From assembly GCA_016930185.1 (NCBI GenBank), contig JAFGHK010000082.1, forward strand, positions 1 to 39,468: 39,468 nt of DNA, given 5' to 3'. This DNA is from Dehalococcoidales bacterium. GTDB lineage: Bacteria > Chloroflexota > Dehalococcoidia > Dehalococcoidales > RBG-16-60-22. The position numbers were made by a program, and so were the translations under genes. Each line of letters opens with the position of its first letter. Position 1 is the stretch's first letter. The notes below the pieces were generated by a model. That model made no database searches and was not told the origin of the DNA. It was given only the letters and a program-made list of their open reading frames with translations. Positions 1-8,557 of this stretch are shown here, piece by piece.

Positions 1-177
1 GGCTTTAATGTTATTAGGCCACTTATAGTTCTTGGTATACCATAGAAAGCCTTTCAACTTATCAGAATAGCATTCTATGGTGCCATAGGATTTACCTTCT
101 ACCTTACAGGATAACAAGAAGCTTTCAATTACTTGCTTTATGGTCTTTTTCGTTGTACTATCCGTGTATCTAGACAT
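1..177 (-). CDS. Tyrosine recombinase / phage integrase, N-terminal SAM-like (core-binding) domain, partial at window edge
   Basis: Own translation of the minus strand from ATG at 177: MSRYTDSTTKKTIKQVIESFLLSCKVEGKSYGTIECYSDKLKGFLWYTKNYKWPNNIKA, open to the window edge; strong SD (AGAGGAGG) upstream; core-binding-like 'FLLSC..EGKSYGTIECYSDKLKGFL'. Confidence 0.75.
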   Translation of the reverse strand, partial: MSRYTDSTTKKTIKQVIESFLLSCKVEGKSYGTIECYSDKLKGFLWYTKNYKWPNNIKA

Positions 178-265
178 TGAACCTCCTCTGATTCTATTCT
201 GGTTGCGCGAGATGCTAACAGAGAATCAGGCAAAGGTCAAGAGAAATTTGAGATAATTTAGCACT

Positions 266-907
266 CTATAATGAAAGCTTCTCACGAGATACTACGAAGA
301 ATACCAATTGAAATCCATACAGCAATCCGTGAATCATTTGAAGTTCTTCTTGAGTAATCTCATGTTTGGTATATGGAGGGTTACTTTCAGGATAAAAGAC
401 CAATCCAATGTAGTTGGGAAGATAAGCCCATTTTCCATGTGCAAATCCATTACGCAAAGCCTTCAGTTTTTTTGCGAATTGATTATCTCCGACTATTTCC
501 AACCACTCACGGAGGTAGGTTAACTGTCCAAACCTAGCTGGCTCTTGTAATATTATCTTGCGCAAGTATTTCAAAATTCGGTCACGGAAATAAATCAAAT
601 CAAAATACAGTTGTGTAATGATCCTTGCCCTTTGTAAAACGGGATTTGGCAAATTACCTAATTCTGTCAAACCATAATAACCTAAAAGAGCATCATATCT
701 ATTTTGTAAAGCTACGGGTGAATTAAGTTCATCAACGATATCCGGCCATTCCAAACGCGCATATCTTAATATATTCGAAAGATCATTTGCTAAACCTGTT
801 GCTAGCCTAGTTTGATCTAAATTTGAAGAAGTAAAAACAGGTACTCCATGCGACACATTAACTGAAAGTTCTTCCAATTGTTTGTCAAGGTTTTGCCATC
901 CGTTCAT
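266..907 (-). CDS. Hypothetical protein, possible HEPN-like (RX4H motif)
   Basis: 213-aa ORF, AT-rich; helical-looking sequence with C-terminal 'LRNGFAHGKW' matching an R-X4-H HEPN-type motif. Confidence 0.55.
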   Translation of the reverse strand: MNGWQNLDKQLEELSVNVSHGVPVFTSSNLDQTRLATGLANDLSNILRYARLEWPDIVDELNSPVALQNRYDALLGYYGLTELGNLPNPVLQRARIITQLYFDLIYFRDRILKYLRKIILQEPARFGQLTYLREWLEIVGDNQFAKKLKALRNGFAHGKWAYLPNYIGLVFYPESNPPYTKHEITQEELQMIHGLLYGFQLVFFVVSREKLSL

Positions 908-938
908 GGTACTTATTTTAGCAAACCTGTGATAAACA

Positions 939-1088
939 TCAATAGTAGGACTTTCCCTCTATCTTAGAGGATAGTAAGAAGCTCAACACCGCCTGTTTTA
1001 GACGAATCCCTTGGTCGGAACTGATGTGTGAGAATGCATGAGTATTTCCAGCAAGCCCTTGTTCTGATGCGGATGTTCTAAGAGACAT
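939..1088 (-). pseudogene. Truncated tyrosine recombinase N-terminus (remnant)
   Basis: Minus-strand reading MSLRTSASEQ...LKQAVLSFLLSSKIEGKSYY* resembles KQVIESFLLSCKVEGKSYG of the recombinase at 1..177, then stops. Confidence 0.6.
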
Positions 1089-1162
1089 GGTGGTAGCGGC
1101 GGGATTTGAACCTGCGACCAAGGGCTTATGAGTCCCCTGCTCTACCACTGAGCTACGCTACC
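1088..1162 (-). tRNA. tRNA-Met (CAT anticodon), CCA encoded
   Basis: Cloverleaf by eye on the minus strand: acceptor GGTAGCG/CGCTACC, D-arm GCTC..GAGC, loop CTCATAA (anticodon at plus 1128-1130), TTCAAAT loop, 3' ACCA. Confidence 0.9.
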
Positions 1163-1198
1163 AACCAGAGAAAATATAGCATTACATGAAGCTGAATG

Positions 1199-1384
1199 TC
1201 AATGCTGTGTGCCTATTTTCAGGTCTATTTCCTCAGCCGAACTGCTGGCAAGGGAAATAGCAACATCTTCGGATTGGATGCAGTCCCATACTTTTTCTTC
1301 GATGGGGTAATCGTTAACAGCCTCCACGTTGGTACAATCGATTTTTAGGGAGACTAACTCACTTTGGATTCGACTACCCCATCG
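1199..1384 (-). pseudogene. Startless open segment downstream of wtpA (possible gene remnant)
   Basis: In-frame open stretch between two stops: ...SRIQSELVSLKIDCTNVEAVNDYPIEEKVWDCIQSEDVAISLASSSAEEIDLKIGTQH*, protein-like composition but no in-frame start with SD. Confidence 0.3.
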
Positions 1385-1398
1385 CTAGTTCAATTTAT

Positions 1399-2397
1399 TT
1401 ATTCCACGTACTCTCTAAGTGCTTCCGGCAGGAGGTTAACATCATTTGTCTGCGCAGGCACTACGGGAGGCTGTCCATTGGCAGCCATTATTGCTACGCC
1501 CTCAGTCCCCAAAAGGAATTTAACCCAAGTGATAGCAATATCCATACGGGGGAAATCTTTCGGTATGGTAACGCCATAGACCACAGGCGCTCCTGTTACC
1601 GTAATCGTCGTGCCCGGTTCGGTTCCGGCTATTTCCACCACTGCCTGTGCGTAAAAGTCTTTTAAGGTTGCATCGGCAAGGTTGATTTCCGGAGGTAACT
1701 CCACATAGTTCAGGTTATGCTGGGCCGCTACGGAAGTATATTCAAAGGCATAATCCAGGTCTCCAGACTCAAGCAACGCAATGAGATCTACGGATTTAGG
1801 TCTCATCATGTCATCGGCGACACCATAGAGGCTATCATAGAGTCCGGGTACACCGTAATGAATTTCTGCAAGCTGCCAGACCATGAGCGTCCGGTAGCCG
1901 CAGGGGTCCTGGTCAGGGTCGCTACGGCCATAAGTCACGCCATCGCGCTGCAGTATTTCGTACCAGTTGTCGCTGGTTATTTCGTCGGCGAACTGCGAAT
2001 CATCAGTATAGGTAAGACACATTTGATTGGTGGCGAAGATTATATACCAATCGGCATATTCCGGGAACATCAACTCCGGAATGAGAGCATAATCAGCCGA
2101 GGCAACCACGCCACATTCCTTGCCGAGCTCGGTTACCTTGCGTATAGTGGTGGCGCTGCCGGCAGCCTCCGACAATATTTCCACGTCGGGATAGAGTTTG
2201 TTAAACTCCTCGTTTATTTGAGCCAGAGGTACCGTGAGACTACCCGCGTGGAATATCTGGAGAGTCCCGGATAGTTCCGGTTCAGTAGTAGTTGGTTCAG
2301 TTGCAGACTCCCCACAGGCAGCGAACAGGGAGACTAAAAATATCAAGCCAAGGAATAAAGAAACAATTTTGAGTGATACTGAATTTTTTCTTTTCAC
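1399..2397 (-). CDS. wtpA: Tungstate/molybdate ABC transporter substrate-binding lipoprotein (WtpA-like)
   Basis: Lipobox 'SLFAACGES'; 'GTLQIFHAGSLTVPLAQINEEF...EAAGSATTIRKVTELGKECGVVASADYALIPELMFPEYADWYIIFATNQM' typical of the WtpA/ModA family; adjacent permease and ATPase. Confidence 0.88.
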   Translation of the reverse strand: MKRKNSVSLKIVSLFLGLIFLVSLFAACGESATEPTTTEPELSGTLQIFHAGSLTVPLAQINEEFNKLYPDVEILSEAAGSATTIRKVTELGKECGVVASADYALIPELMFPEYADWYIIFATNQMCLTYTDDSQFADEITSDNWYEILQRDGVTYGRSDPDQDPCGYRTLMVWQLAEIHYGVPGLYDSLYGVADDMMRPKSVDLIALLESGDLDYAFEYTSVAAQHNLNYVELPPEINLADATLKDFYAQAVVEIAGTEPGTTITVTGAPVVYGVTIPKDFPRMDIAITWVKFLLGTEGVAIMAANGQPPVVPAQTNDVNLLPEALREYVE

Positions 2398-2422
2398 TGT
2401 ATAAAATCTCCTTTATATCTAA

Positions 2423-3472
2423 TCAATCGAAAAGGTGTACAGACGTAGCCTTAAATGTTACATAAATCCTTTTACCTTTCCGAAGCTCTAATTCTTCAAA
2501 GGAATGCCGTGTAACCAGGCAAGAAAGCTCCGGCGGTGCGTTCACTGTTATGTACAACGTTGAGCCCTTGTCCTGGATTTGCGTGATGGTGCCAGGGAAA
2601 CAATTTCTCGCAGAAGAACGTATCGGTTCAGTGGAAATAAGTATCTCCTCGGGGCGTATAGAAGCGTGGTAAGTACCCTCTGTTTCACCTGCAATAACGA
2701 ATTCCGTGCCATCAACCTGAAAGACAGTATCCCCGTTCGATTGCTTTGTGGCTTTTCCCAGGAAGACGTTCCTGGTCATGGCAAATCGGGCGACAAATTC
2801 TGAATTCGGGTGACGGAATATCTCTTCCGGGGTCCCCACCTGCATCAGACTGCCTTCTCCAATAACAGCTATACGACTGCCCAGTGCTATAGCTTCTTCA
2901 AAATCATGGGTGACGTGAAGAATCGTGATTCCCAGTGCCTGGTGAAGTCGGCGAAGCTCCTGCTGTACGGTCTCCCGCGTTTCAGGGTCGAGGGCACTTA
3001 ACGGCTCGTCTACAAGGAGTAATTCCGGTCGAGTAGCGATGGCTCTTGCCAGAGCTACTTTCTGCTTTTCACCACCACTCAACGTGTCGGGTTTACGGTG
3101 AAGAAGATTACCTATTCCGAGCAATTCTGCAACCCAATTGACTCTATTATCTTGTTCCGCTGCGGTGACTTTGTTCATCTTCAAGCCAAAGACAATGTTC
3201 TTTCTGACCGAAAGATGAGGAAACAGGACATGGTCCTGATATACTATGCTTATCTTTCTCTTCTCTGGCTCAACTCCGGTCACCTCCTTTCCTCTAAGCC
3301 ATATTTCGCCGCTCTTGATGGGATAGAGTCCGGCGATGGACTCAAGCAATACCGTTTTCCCCGCCCCGGTGGGGCCGAGGATAATAAAATATTCTCCTTC
3401 TTTTATAGCGAGAGTGATATTCTTAAGGACGAACTCGCCTAGGTCTACAGACAAGTCATTAACTTCAATCAT
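2423..3472 (-). CDS. wtpC: Tungstate/molybdate ABC transporter ATP-binding protein
   Basis: Walker A GPTGAGKT, signature LSGGEKQ, Walker B LLLVDEPLSALD, C-terminal TOBE-like region. Confidence 0.88.
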   Translation of the reverse strand: MIEVNDLSVDLGEFVLKNITLAIKEGEYFIILGPTGAGKTVLLESIAGLYPIKSGEIWLRGKEVTGVEPEKRKISIVYQDHVLFPHLSVRKNIVFGLKMNKVTAAEQDNRVNWVAELLGIGNLLHRKPDTLSGGEKQKVALARAIATRPELLLVDEPLSALDPETRETVQQELRRLHQALGITILHVTHDFEEAIALGSRIAVIGEGSLMQVGTPEEIFRHPNSEFVARFAMTRNVFLGKATKQSNGDTVFQVDGTEFVIAGETEGTYHASIRPEEILISTEPIRSSARNCFPGTITQIQDKGSTLYITVNAPPELSCLVTRHSFEELELRKGKRIYVTFKATSVHLFD

Positions 3473-4272
3473 GACTTATCACCTCTGTAAGCAAGCGTCC
3501 TCAAGACGATAAAAACGATGACACTAACCAGAATCAGCAGCACAGCTACAGGACGCGCATAATCAAGTCCGTAAGTTTCAAACCGCTCATAGACGAGCAC
3601 AGGCGCTATCATCGGATGGTAAGCGAGTATGATAACAGCCCCGAACTCACTTATGCCACGCGCCCACATCATGATGTTCCCGGTAAGAATACTACGCCAT
3701 GCCAGCGGGAATGTAATACGGAAAAACGCCTGCCAAGGGGAAGCCCCCAAGGTACGGGCTACTTTCTCCAGTCTGACATCTACCTTTTTAAAACCTTCTT
3801 TAGCCGAATCTATCAGGAATGGAATACTGACAAATATCATAGCAATGACGATGCCTGCAAATGAGTCAACGAACGTAATACCGACCTTTTCAAAGGCTTC
3901 TCCCAGAAAAAAATTACGACCGAATACAAAGAGAAGCGCGATACCTGCTGCCGTATGAGGCACTACAATGGGTACATCAATCAGACCTTCGACTAGTCTT
4001 TTACCCGGGAAATTGTTTCTCGCCAGGATATAGGCTAATGGTATTCCAAGAAAGAATCCCACTATTGTAGATATTAAGGCGGCGAATAGTGTCAGCCCGA
4101 TTGCTCCACTTACTTCAGGGTCTAAAAGTGTCTCCCATAGCGTTTCCGTATCAGAGACAGAAGAAAAAACCATCTTCGCCAACGGGATGATAATAAAGAG
4201 AAATATCAGAAGTCCTAAAAGTACGAAGGTAATCGTGAGTCTGTTCTTACCGATATATCTTAGAAAAGACAA
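3469..4272 (-). CDS. wtpB: Tungstate/molybdate ABC transporter permease
   Basis: Multiple TM segments and EAA-like loop 'EKVARTLGASPWQAFFRITFPLA'; overlaps the ATPase start by 4 nt. Confidence 0.87.
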   Translation of the reverse strand: MSFLRYIGKNRLTITFVLLGLLIFLFIIIPLAKMVFSSVSDTETLWETLLDPEVSGAIGLTLFAALISTIVGFFLGIPLAYILARNNFPGKRLVEGLIDVPIVVPHTAAGIALLFVFGRNFFLGEAFEKVGITFVDSFAGIVIAMIFVSIPFLIDSAKEGFKKVDVRLEKVARTLGASPWQAFFRITFPLAWRSILTGNIMMWARGISEFGAVIILAYHPMIAPVLVYERFETYGLDYARPVAVLLILVSVIVFIVLRTLAYRGDKS

Positions 4273-4419
4273 TTGTTTTAATGTCTCCTTTTATCGTAAA
4301 AATCTCAATAATTCCTATCAGCATCACCGGTGACTGCAATATATACAGCATTTTCCCGTTTATCCCAAAATCACCGGCCAGAACTGATTTCTACAAGCAA
4401 AAATCAAGAAACAATAGGT

Positions 4420-4448
4420 ATTTTATCATCATTTTGTTATAATATCAA
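4420..4448 (-). promoter_or_regulatory. Predicted sigma70 promoter of the wtp operon (TTGATA-N17-TAAAAT)
   Basis: Minus-strand -35 at 4448-4443, 17-nt spacer, -10 at 4425-4420. Confidence 0.5.
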
Positions 4449-4456
4449 TATAACAA
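4434..4456. promoter_or_regulatory. Inverted repeat TTGTTATA-N7-TATAACAA, ModE/TunR-like operator candidate
   Basis: Perfect 8-bp arms; resembles the GTTATA..TATAAC core of known ModE operators; overlaps the predicted wtp -35. Confidence 0.45.
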
Positions 4457-4500
4457 GTATACTATAAAACAACAAAATTTCACCTTTATATAAATTAGCT

Positions 4501-4529
4501 TTGACGTGGAATAGGCCATGTGCTAAAAT
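4501..4529 (+). promoter_or_regulatory. Predicted sigma70 promoter (TTGACG-N17-TAAAAT) upstream of the SDR gene
   Basis: -35 4501-4506, 17-nt spacer, -10 4524-4529. Confidence 0.5.
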
Positions 4530-4606
4530 TTTAAGTGGAATTTTCTCTCGTGTAACCTGATAACAGGCAATAGTTCTACTATCTATTAAAAGTGAGGGAA
4601 GCAAAA

Positions 4607-5365
4607 ATGAACATTAAACAGAAAGTGGTTCTGGTTACCGGGGGTTCGGGCGGACTGGGCGGCGCGCACTGTTTATCCCTAGCTACTGCCGGTTTTAAGG
4701 TTGCTGTAGCTGCCTGCAATCATTTTGATAAAGCCAAGGTGGTGGTGGAAAAAATCAAGCAGATGGGCAAGCCGGCAATGGCACTGAAAATGGATGTATC
4801 AAATATCGATGAGGTGGAGGAAAGCATCAGTCAAGTAGAAAATACACTGGGTCCGGTAGATGTTCTTGTGAATAACGCCGCCACGGGCATCGTGCGGGCG
4901 GTAACGATTGTAAAAACCAAAATGCAGGACTGGGCGAGAGATATCACCGTGAACCTGACCGGCCCCTTCAATACCATCAAGTGCTGTCTGCCGGGCATGA
5001 TGGAACGCGGCTGGGGGCGTATTATAAATATTTCTTCTATTGCCGGCAAGATGGGCGGGGCGGGGCAATGCAGTTATGCCACCGCTAAAGCCGGACTCAT
5101 CGGTCTGACCAAGACCGTCGCTCTCGAGTCCGCACGCAAGGGTGTAACCTGCAACGTTCTTGTTCTCGGCCCTATGGATGGAGGAGCCTTCCACGAAGTA
5201 GCCCCTGAATTCCAGGAACGCATCATCAGGACCACAGCCGTACGCCGGGCGGGAACTCCGGAAGAACTTAGCCATATGGTGGTTTTCCTGGCTTCCGAGG
5301 AGTCCAGCTACATTACCGGTGAAGCTATTGAAATCAGCGGCGGCGCCGGACTTTTTACTTTTTAA
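4607..5365 (+). CDS. SDR-family oxidoreductase (3-oxoacyl-ACP / acetoacetyl-CoA reductase-like)
   Basis: Rossmann 'VTGGSGGLGGA', NNAA-type motif, 'SYATAKAG' (YxxxK), C-terminal 'SYITGEAIEISGG'; ATG 4607 preferred over GTG 4592 because GAGGGA lies just upstream. Confidence 0.88.
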   Translation: MNIKQKVVLVTGGSGGLGGAHCLSLATAGFKVAVAACNHFDKAKVVVEKIKQMGKPAMALKMDVSNIDEVEESISQVENTLGPVDVLVNNAATGIVRAVTIVKTKMQDWARDITVNLTGPFNTIKCCLPGMMERGWGRIINISSIAGKMGGAGQCSYATAKAGLIGLTKTVALESARKGVTCNVLVLGPMDGGAFHEVAPEFQERIIRTTAVRRAGTPEELSHMVVFLASEESSYITGEAIEISGGAGLFTF

Positions 5366-5432
5366 GCAATAATCACACAATATTATAAATACCTCTGTTA
5401 CCACTAAAATCCTAAATTTAAAGGAGCAACGT

Positions 5433-6704
5433 ATGAACGAGGCTGTAATCGTTAGCGGGGTCAGGACGGCGATTGGTAATTACGGGGGAGCATTACAGGA
5501 CGTCCCGGCGGTCAAACTGGGCAGCATCGTAATCCAGGGTGCCCTGAAAAAAGCCGGCTTAAAACCAAAGGGCGATGTCAGCTTCGCGCCGGGAGCGCTG
5601 AAAGACGAAGGCCAGATTGAGCTTGAAAAGAAATACGATACCTGGGACAGTTCTCTTCAGGGAGTCCTGATAGATGAGGTTATCATGGGGAATGTCATCC
5701 AGGCAGGGCAGGGACAGAACCCCGCCCGCCAGGCGGCCATTTATGCCGGCGTCCCCAAGGAAGTTAACGCCTTTACCGTCAATAAAATATGCGCCTCCGG
5801 CATGAAAGCAGTCACTCTGGCTGCGCAGTCGATTAGAGCCGGGGAGGCCGAGGTTGTCATCGCGGGGGGCATCGAAAATATGAGCGCCGCCCCGTATTAC
5901 CTGCCCAAAGCACGCTGGGGAGCCCGGATGTTCAACGCCGAGATGGTCGACGGCATGGTGCAGGACGGACTCTGGGAGACATTTTACAATTATCACATGG
6001 GTATGACCTCGGAGAATATCGCGGTAAAATACGGCATCACGCGCGAGGAACAGGACGCCTTTGCTTTAGAAAGCAATAACCGAGCCCTGGCGGCCAATAA
6101 GAACGGTACTTTCAAGGATGAAATCGTGCCCGTTGAAGTTAAGGTCAAACGGGAAACAAAGATGTTTGAAGTTGATGAACACCCGCGGGAAACGTCGATG
6201 GAGTTGCTGGGCAAGCTGCCTACTGTGTTTAAAGCAGACGGCGCCGTAACCGCAGGCAACGCTTCGGCGATTACCGATGCCGGCGCAGCTCTGGTAGTCA
6301 TGTCCGCCCAGAAAGCGAAAGACCTGGGAATTAAACCGATCGTGTCCATCCGCGCTTATGCCGCGGGTGCGGTCGACCCCGCTTATATGGGTTTGGGTGT
6401 AATACCGGCTACCAAGAAAGTCCTGAAAATGGCCGGCCTGACCCTGAAAGACATCGACTATATCGAATTGAATGAAGCCTTTGCTTCGCAGTCAATCGGC
6501 TGCATCCGCGAACTGGACATCGACATGAGTAAGACAAACCTGCACGGCGGTGGGATATCATTAGGGCATCCCATCGGCTGTACCGGCGCCAGGATTATCG
6601 TCACTCTCATGAACGAAATGAAGCGCCGTGACCTTCAATTAGGCCTGGCGACTCTTTGCATTGGCGGCGGGCAGGGCATGGCTATTATCGTTGAGAGAAA
6701 ATAA
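5433..6704 (+). CDS. Acetyl-CoA C-acetyltransferase (thiolase)
   Basis: KICASGMKAV (active Cys), NEAFASQ, GGGISLGHPIGCTGARI, CIGGGQG. Confidence 0.93.
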   Translation: MNEAVIVSGVRTAIGNYGGALQDVPAVKLGSIVIQGALKKAGLKPKGDVSFAPGALKDEGQIELEKKYDTWDSSLQGVLIDEVIMGNVIQAGQGQNPARQAAIYAGVPKEVNAFTVNKICASGMKAVTLAAQSIRAGEAEVVIAGGIENMSAAPYYLPKARWGARMFNAEMVDGMVQDGLWETFYNYHMGMTSENIAVKYGITREEQDAFALESNNRALAANKNGTFKDEIVPVEVKVKRETKMFEVDEHPRETSMELLGKLPTVFKADGAVTAGNASAITDAGAALVVMSAQKAKDLGIKPIVSIRAYAAGAVDPAYMGLGVIPATKKVLKMAGLTLKDIDYIELNEAFASQSIGCIRELDIDMSKTNLHGGGISLGHPIGCTGARIIVTLMNEMKRRDLQLGLATLCIGGGQGMAIIVERK

Positions 6705-6741
6705 ATACATCGTCTCAACCTTAAAGCATTAAAATATTAAT

Positions 6742-6775
6742 GGGGCATATCGTAATCAGGTATGCCCCATTTTTA
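6742..6775 (+). terminator. Rho-independent terminator-like hairpin after thiolase
   Basis: GGGGCATA (6742-6749) pairs with TATGCCCC (6761-6768), followed by ATTTTTA. Confidence 0.75.
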
Positions 6776-6879
6776 CATTCTCCAATTCAAGTAGTTAATT
6801 GTTTAGTGTAAGAACATACCCCTTTTAGTGGTTTTTATGTTAAAATTAAGAAATACCGCGTATCAAAGAGGTCGAGTAT

Positions 6880-7878
6880 ATGGCCAAAATCGCCAGATGG
6901 GGTAAAGGAACCAACAAGAAAAATGAGATTCCGGAAGAACCATCTGTTGAAGAACCATTAACTATGGAAACGATTACCTGGGGCGACTTAACCTGGGTAA
7001 ACATAGAAGCAGCGACGGAGCGAGAAACTGCATGGCTGGCCGATACTTACCAGTTCCATCCGCTCGCATTGGATGACTGCCTCAGTCGCAAGCAGATTCC
7101 CAAGGTAGATGTCTTTCCCGGCTATCTTTTCTTCGTCTTTCACTACCCATTATTTGATAAAACAACACGCGTCAGCAGCAAGCGGCAATGGTCGGCATTC
7201 ATCGGTGAAAACTACCTGATTACAGTCCATACCGGCGAATTGAAAACCATCGTGGCTCTCTTCCGTGACTGCATGTCTAATGAGGAAGCACGGAAGGAAT
7301 ACATGAGTTCCGGCTCCGGCTTCTTGCTCTACCGTATCCTTGACCGGGCAATAGACTCATATTTCCCCGTTCTCAATAAAATCCTTAGTCTGATGGAGGA
7401 CTTGGAAGACGCCGTATTCGACGAGGACATTGAAGCAGTCAAGGAGCTAAGTGTATTGCGGCGGGATATCATCACACAGCGTTCTGTAATGTTCCCCACG
7501 CGTGAAATTTTTAAAGAGATGGAAAACAAACTCAAACGCTTCAGCAAGACGGACGTTACCGCTTACTACAACGACCTTATGGACCATACCAATAAAATCT
7601 GCAGCACCCTGGATGAATGCAAAGAAATCATCGAGGTATACAAAGACACTGACTATACACTGGCAACCAACCGTCTTAATAGAGTAACACGCATTCTTAC
7701 CATATTTTCAGCTATCATAGTGCCATTCCTGGCGGTTTCCAGTCTTTATGGGATGAATGTTGTATTACCGGGCGGTCTGGAAGAAGGAAGTTTCCAGACA
7801 TTCCTGATATTGCTGCTGGTGATGCTCGTTATTGCAGGCGGCATGCTTTTCTACTTCCGCCGCCGACACTGGATATAA
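6880..7878 (+). CDS. corA: Magnesium/cobalt transporter CorA
   Basis: C-terminal TMs with 'YGMN' signature; long helical N-terminal domain. Confidence 0.92.
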   Translation: MAKIARWGKGTNKKNEIPEEPSVEEPLTMETITWGDLTWVNIEAATERETAWLADTYQFHPLALDDCLSRKQIPKVDVFPGYLFFVFHYPLFDKTTRVSSKRQWSAFIGENYLITVHTGELKTIVALFRDCMSNEEARKEYMSSGSGFLLYRILDRAIDSYFPVLNKILSLMEDLEDAVFDEDIEAVKELSVLRRDIITQRSVMFPTREIFKEMENKLKRFSKTDVTAYYNDLMDHTNKICSTLDECKEIIEVYKDTDYTLATNRLNRVTRILTIFSAIIVPFLAVSSLYGMNVVLPGGLEEGSFQTFLILLLVMLVIAGGMLFYFRRRHWI

Positions 7879-7879
7879 T

Positions 7880-8557
7880 ATGAAAATTTCTTATCGTCTG
7901 GTGATAATTATCTCTGTTTTTATCACCTGCCTCATCACTGCGAATATTATAGCGGTAAAGGTAATAACCCTAGGGCCTTTCACCCTGCCGGCGGCGATTT
8001 TTGTTTTTCCCATTAGCTATATATTCGGAGATGTACTTACGGAGGTTTACGGCTATCGCGTCGCCAGAAGGGTCATCTGGCTCGGTTTTCTGTGTAATCT
8101 GTTATTCGTTTTCTTTGCATGGATAGGACAGATATTACCTTCGGCTTCATTCTGGGGAGACCAGGGGTCTTACGAAAATATCCTGGGTTATACGCCGCGC
8201 CTGCTGGCCGCATCCCTGGGCGGCTATCTGGTCGGGGAATTCATCAACTCCTTTGTCCTGGCAAAAATGAAAGTCCTGACGGCAGGCCGCTGGCTGTGGA
8301 GTCGGACAATCGGTTCGACCATCCTCGGGCAGGGATTTGATACAGCTATTTTCATTACCATTGCCTTTATCGGCACGTCATCTTCCGTACCGACGATGAT
8401 TTTACATCACTGGGTTGCCAAGGTTGCTATCGAAGCCATATTCACGCCGGTGACCTATTTAATAGTCGGCTGGCTGAAACGCAAAGAGGGCATCGATACT
8501 TATGATGACCGTACAAAATATAATCCCTTTACACTATATGAAAAGGAGCAGGCCTGA
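7880..8557 (+). CDS. Queuosine precursor transporter (YhhQ/VUT family)
   Basis: 'FPISYIFGDVLTEVYGYRVARRVIW', 'GQGFDTAIFITIAFIG'; ATG at 7880 right after the corA stop preferred over the in-corA start at 7832. Confidence 0.88.
   Translation: MKISYRLVIIISVFITCLITANIIAVKVITLGPFTLPAAIFVFPISYIFGDVLTEVYGYRVARRVIWLGFLCNLLFVFFAWIGQILPSASFWGDQGSYENILGYTPRLLAASLGGYLVGEFINSFVLAKMKVLTAGRWLWSRTIGSTILGQGFDTAIFITIAFIGTSSSVPTMILHHWVAKVAIEAIFTPVTYLIVGWLKRKEGIDTYDDRTKYNPFTLYEKEQA

Noticed and set aside
939-1148. 69-aa ORF over tRNA-Met as a gene
   Set aside because: Its first ~20 codons are antisense-free tRNA sequence read through; only the part after the tRNA 3' end has recombinase similarity, so it is called a remnant.
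4290-4413. Moco/Tuco riboswitch in the wtp leader
   Set aside because: I could not align the known consensus by eye; kept only as a generic structured-leader finding.
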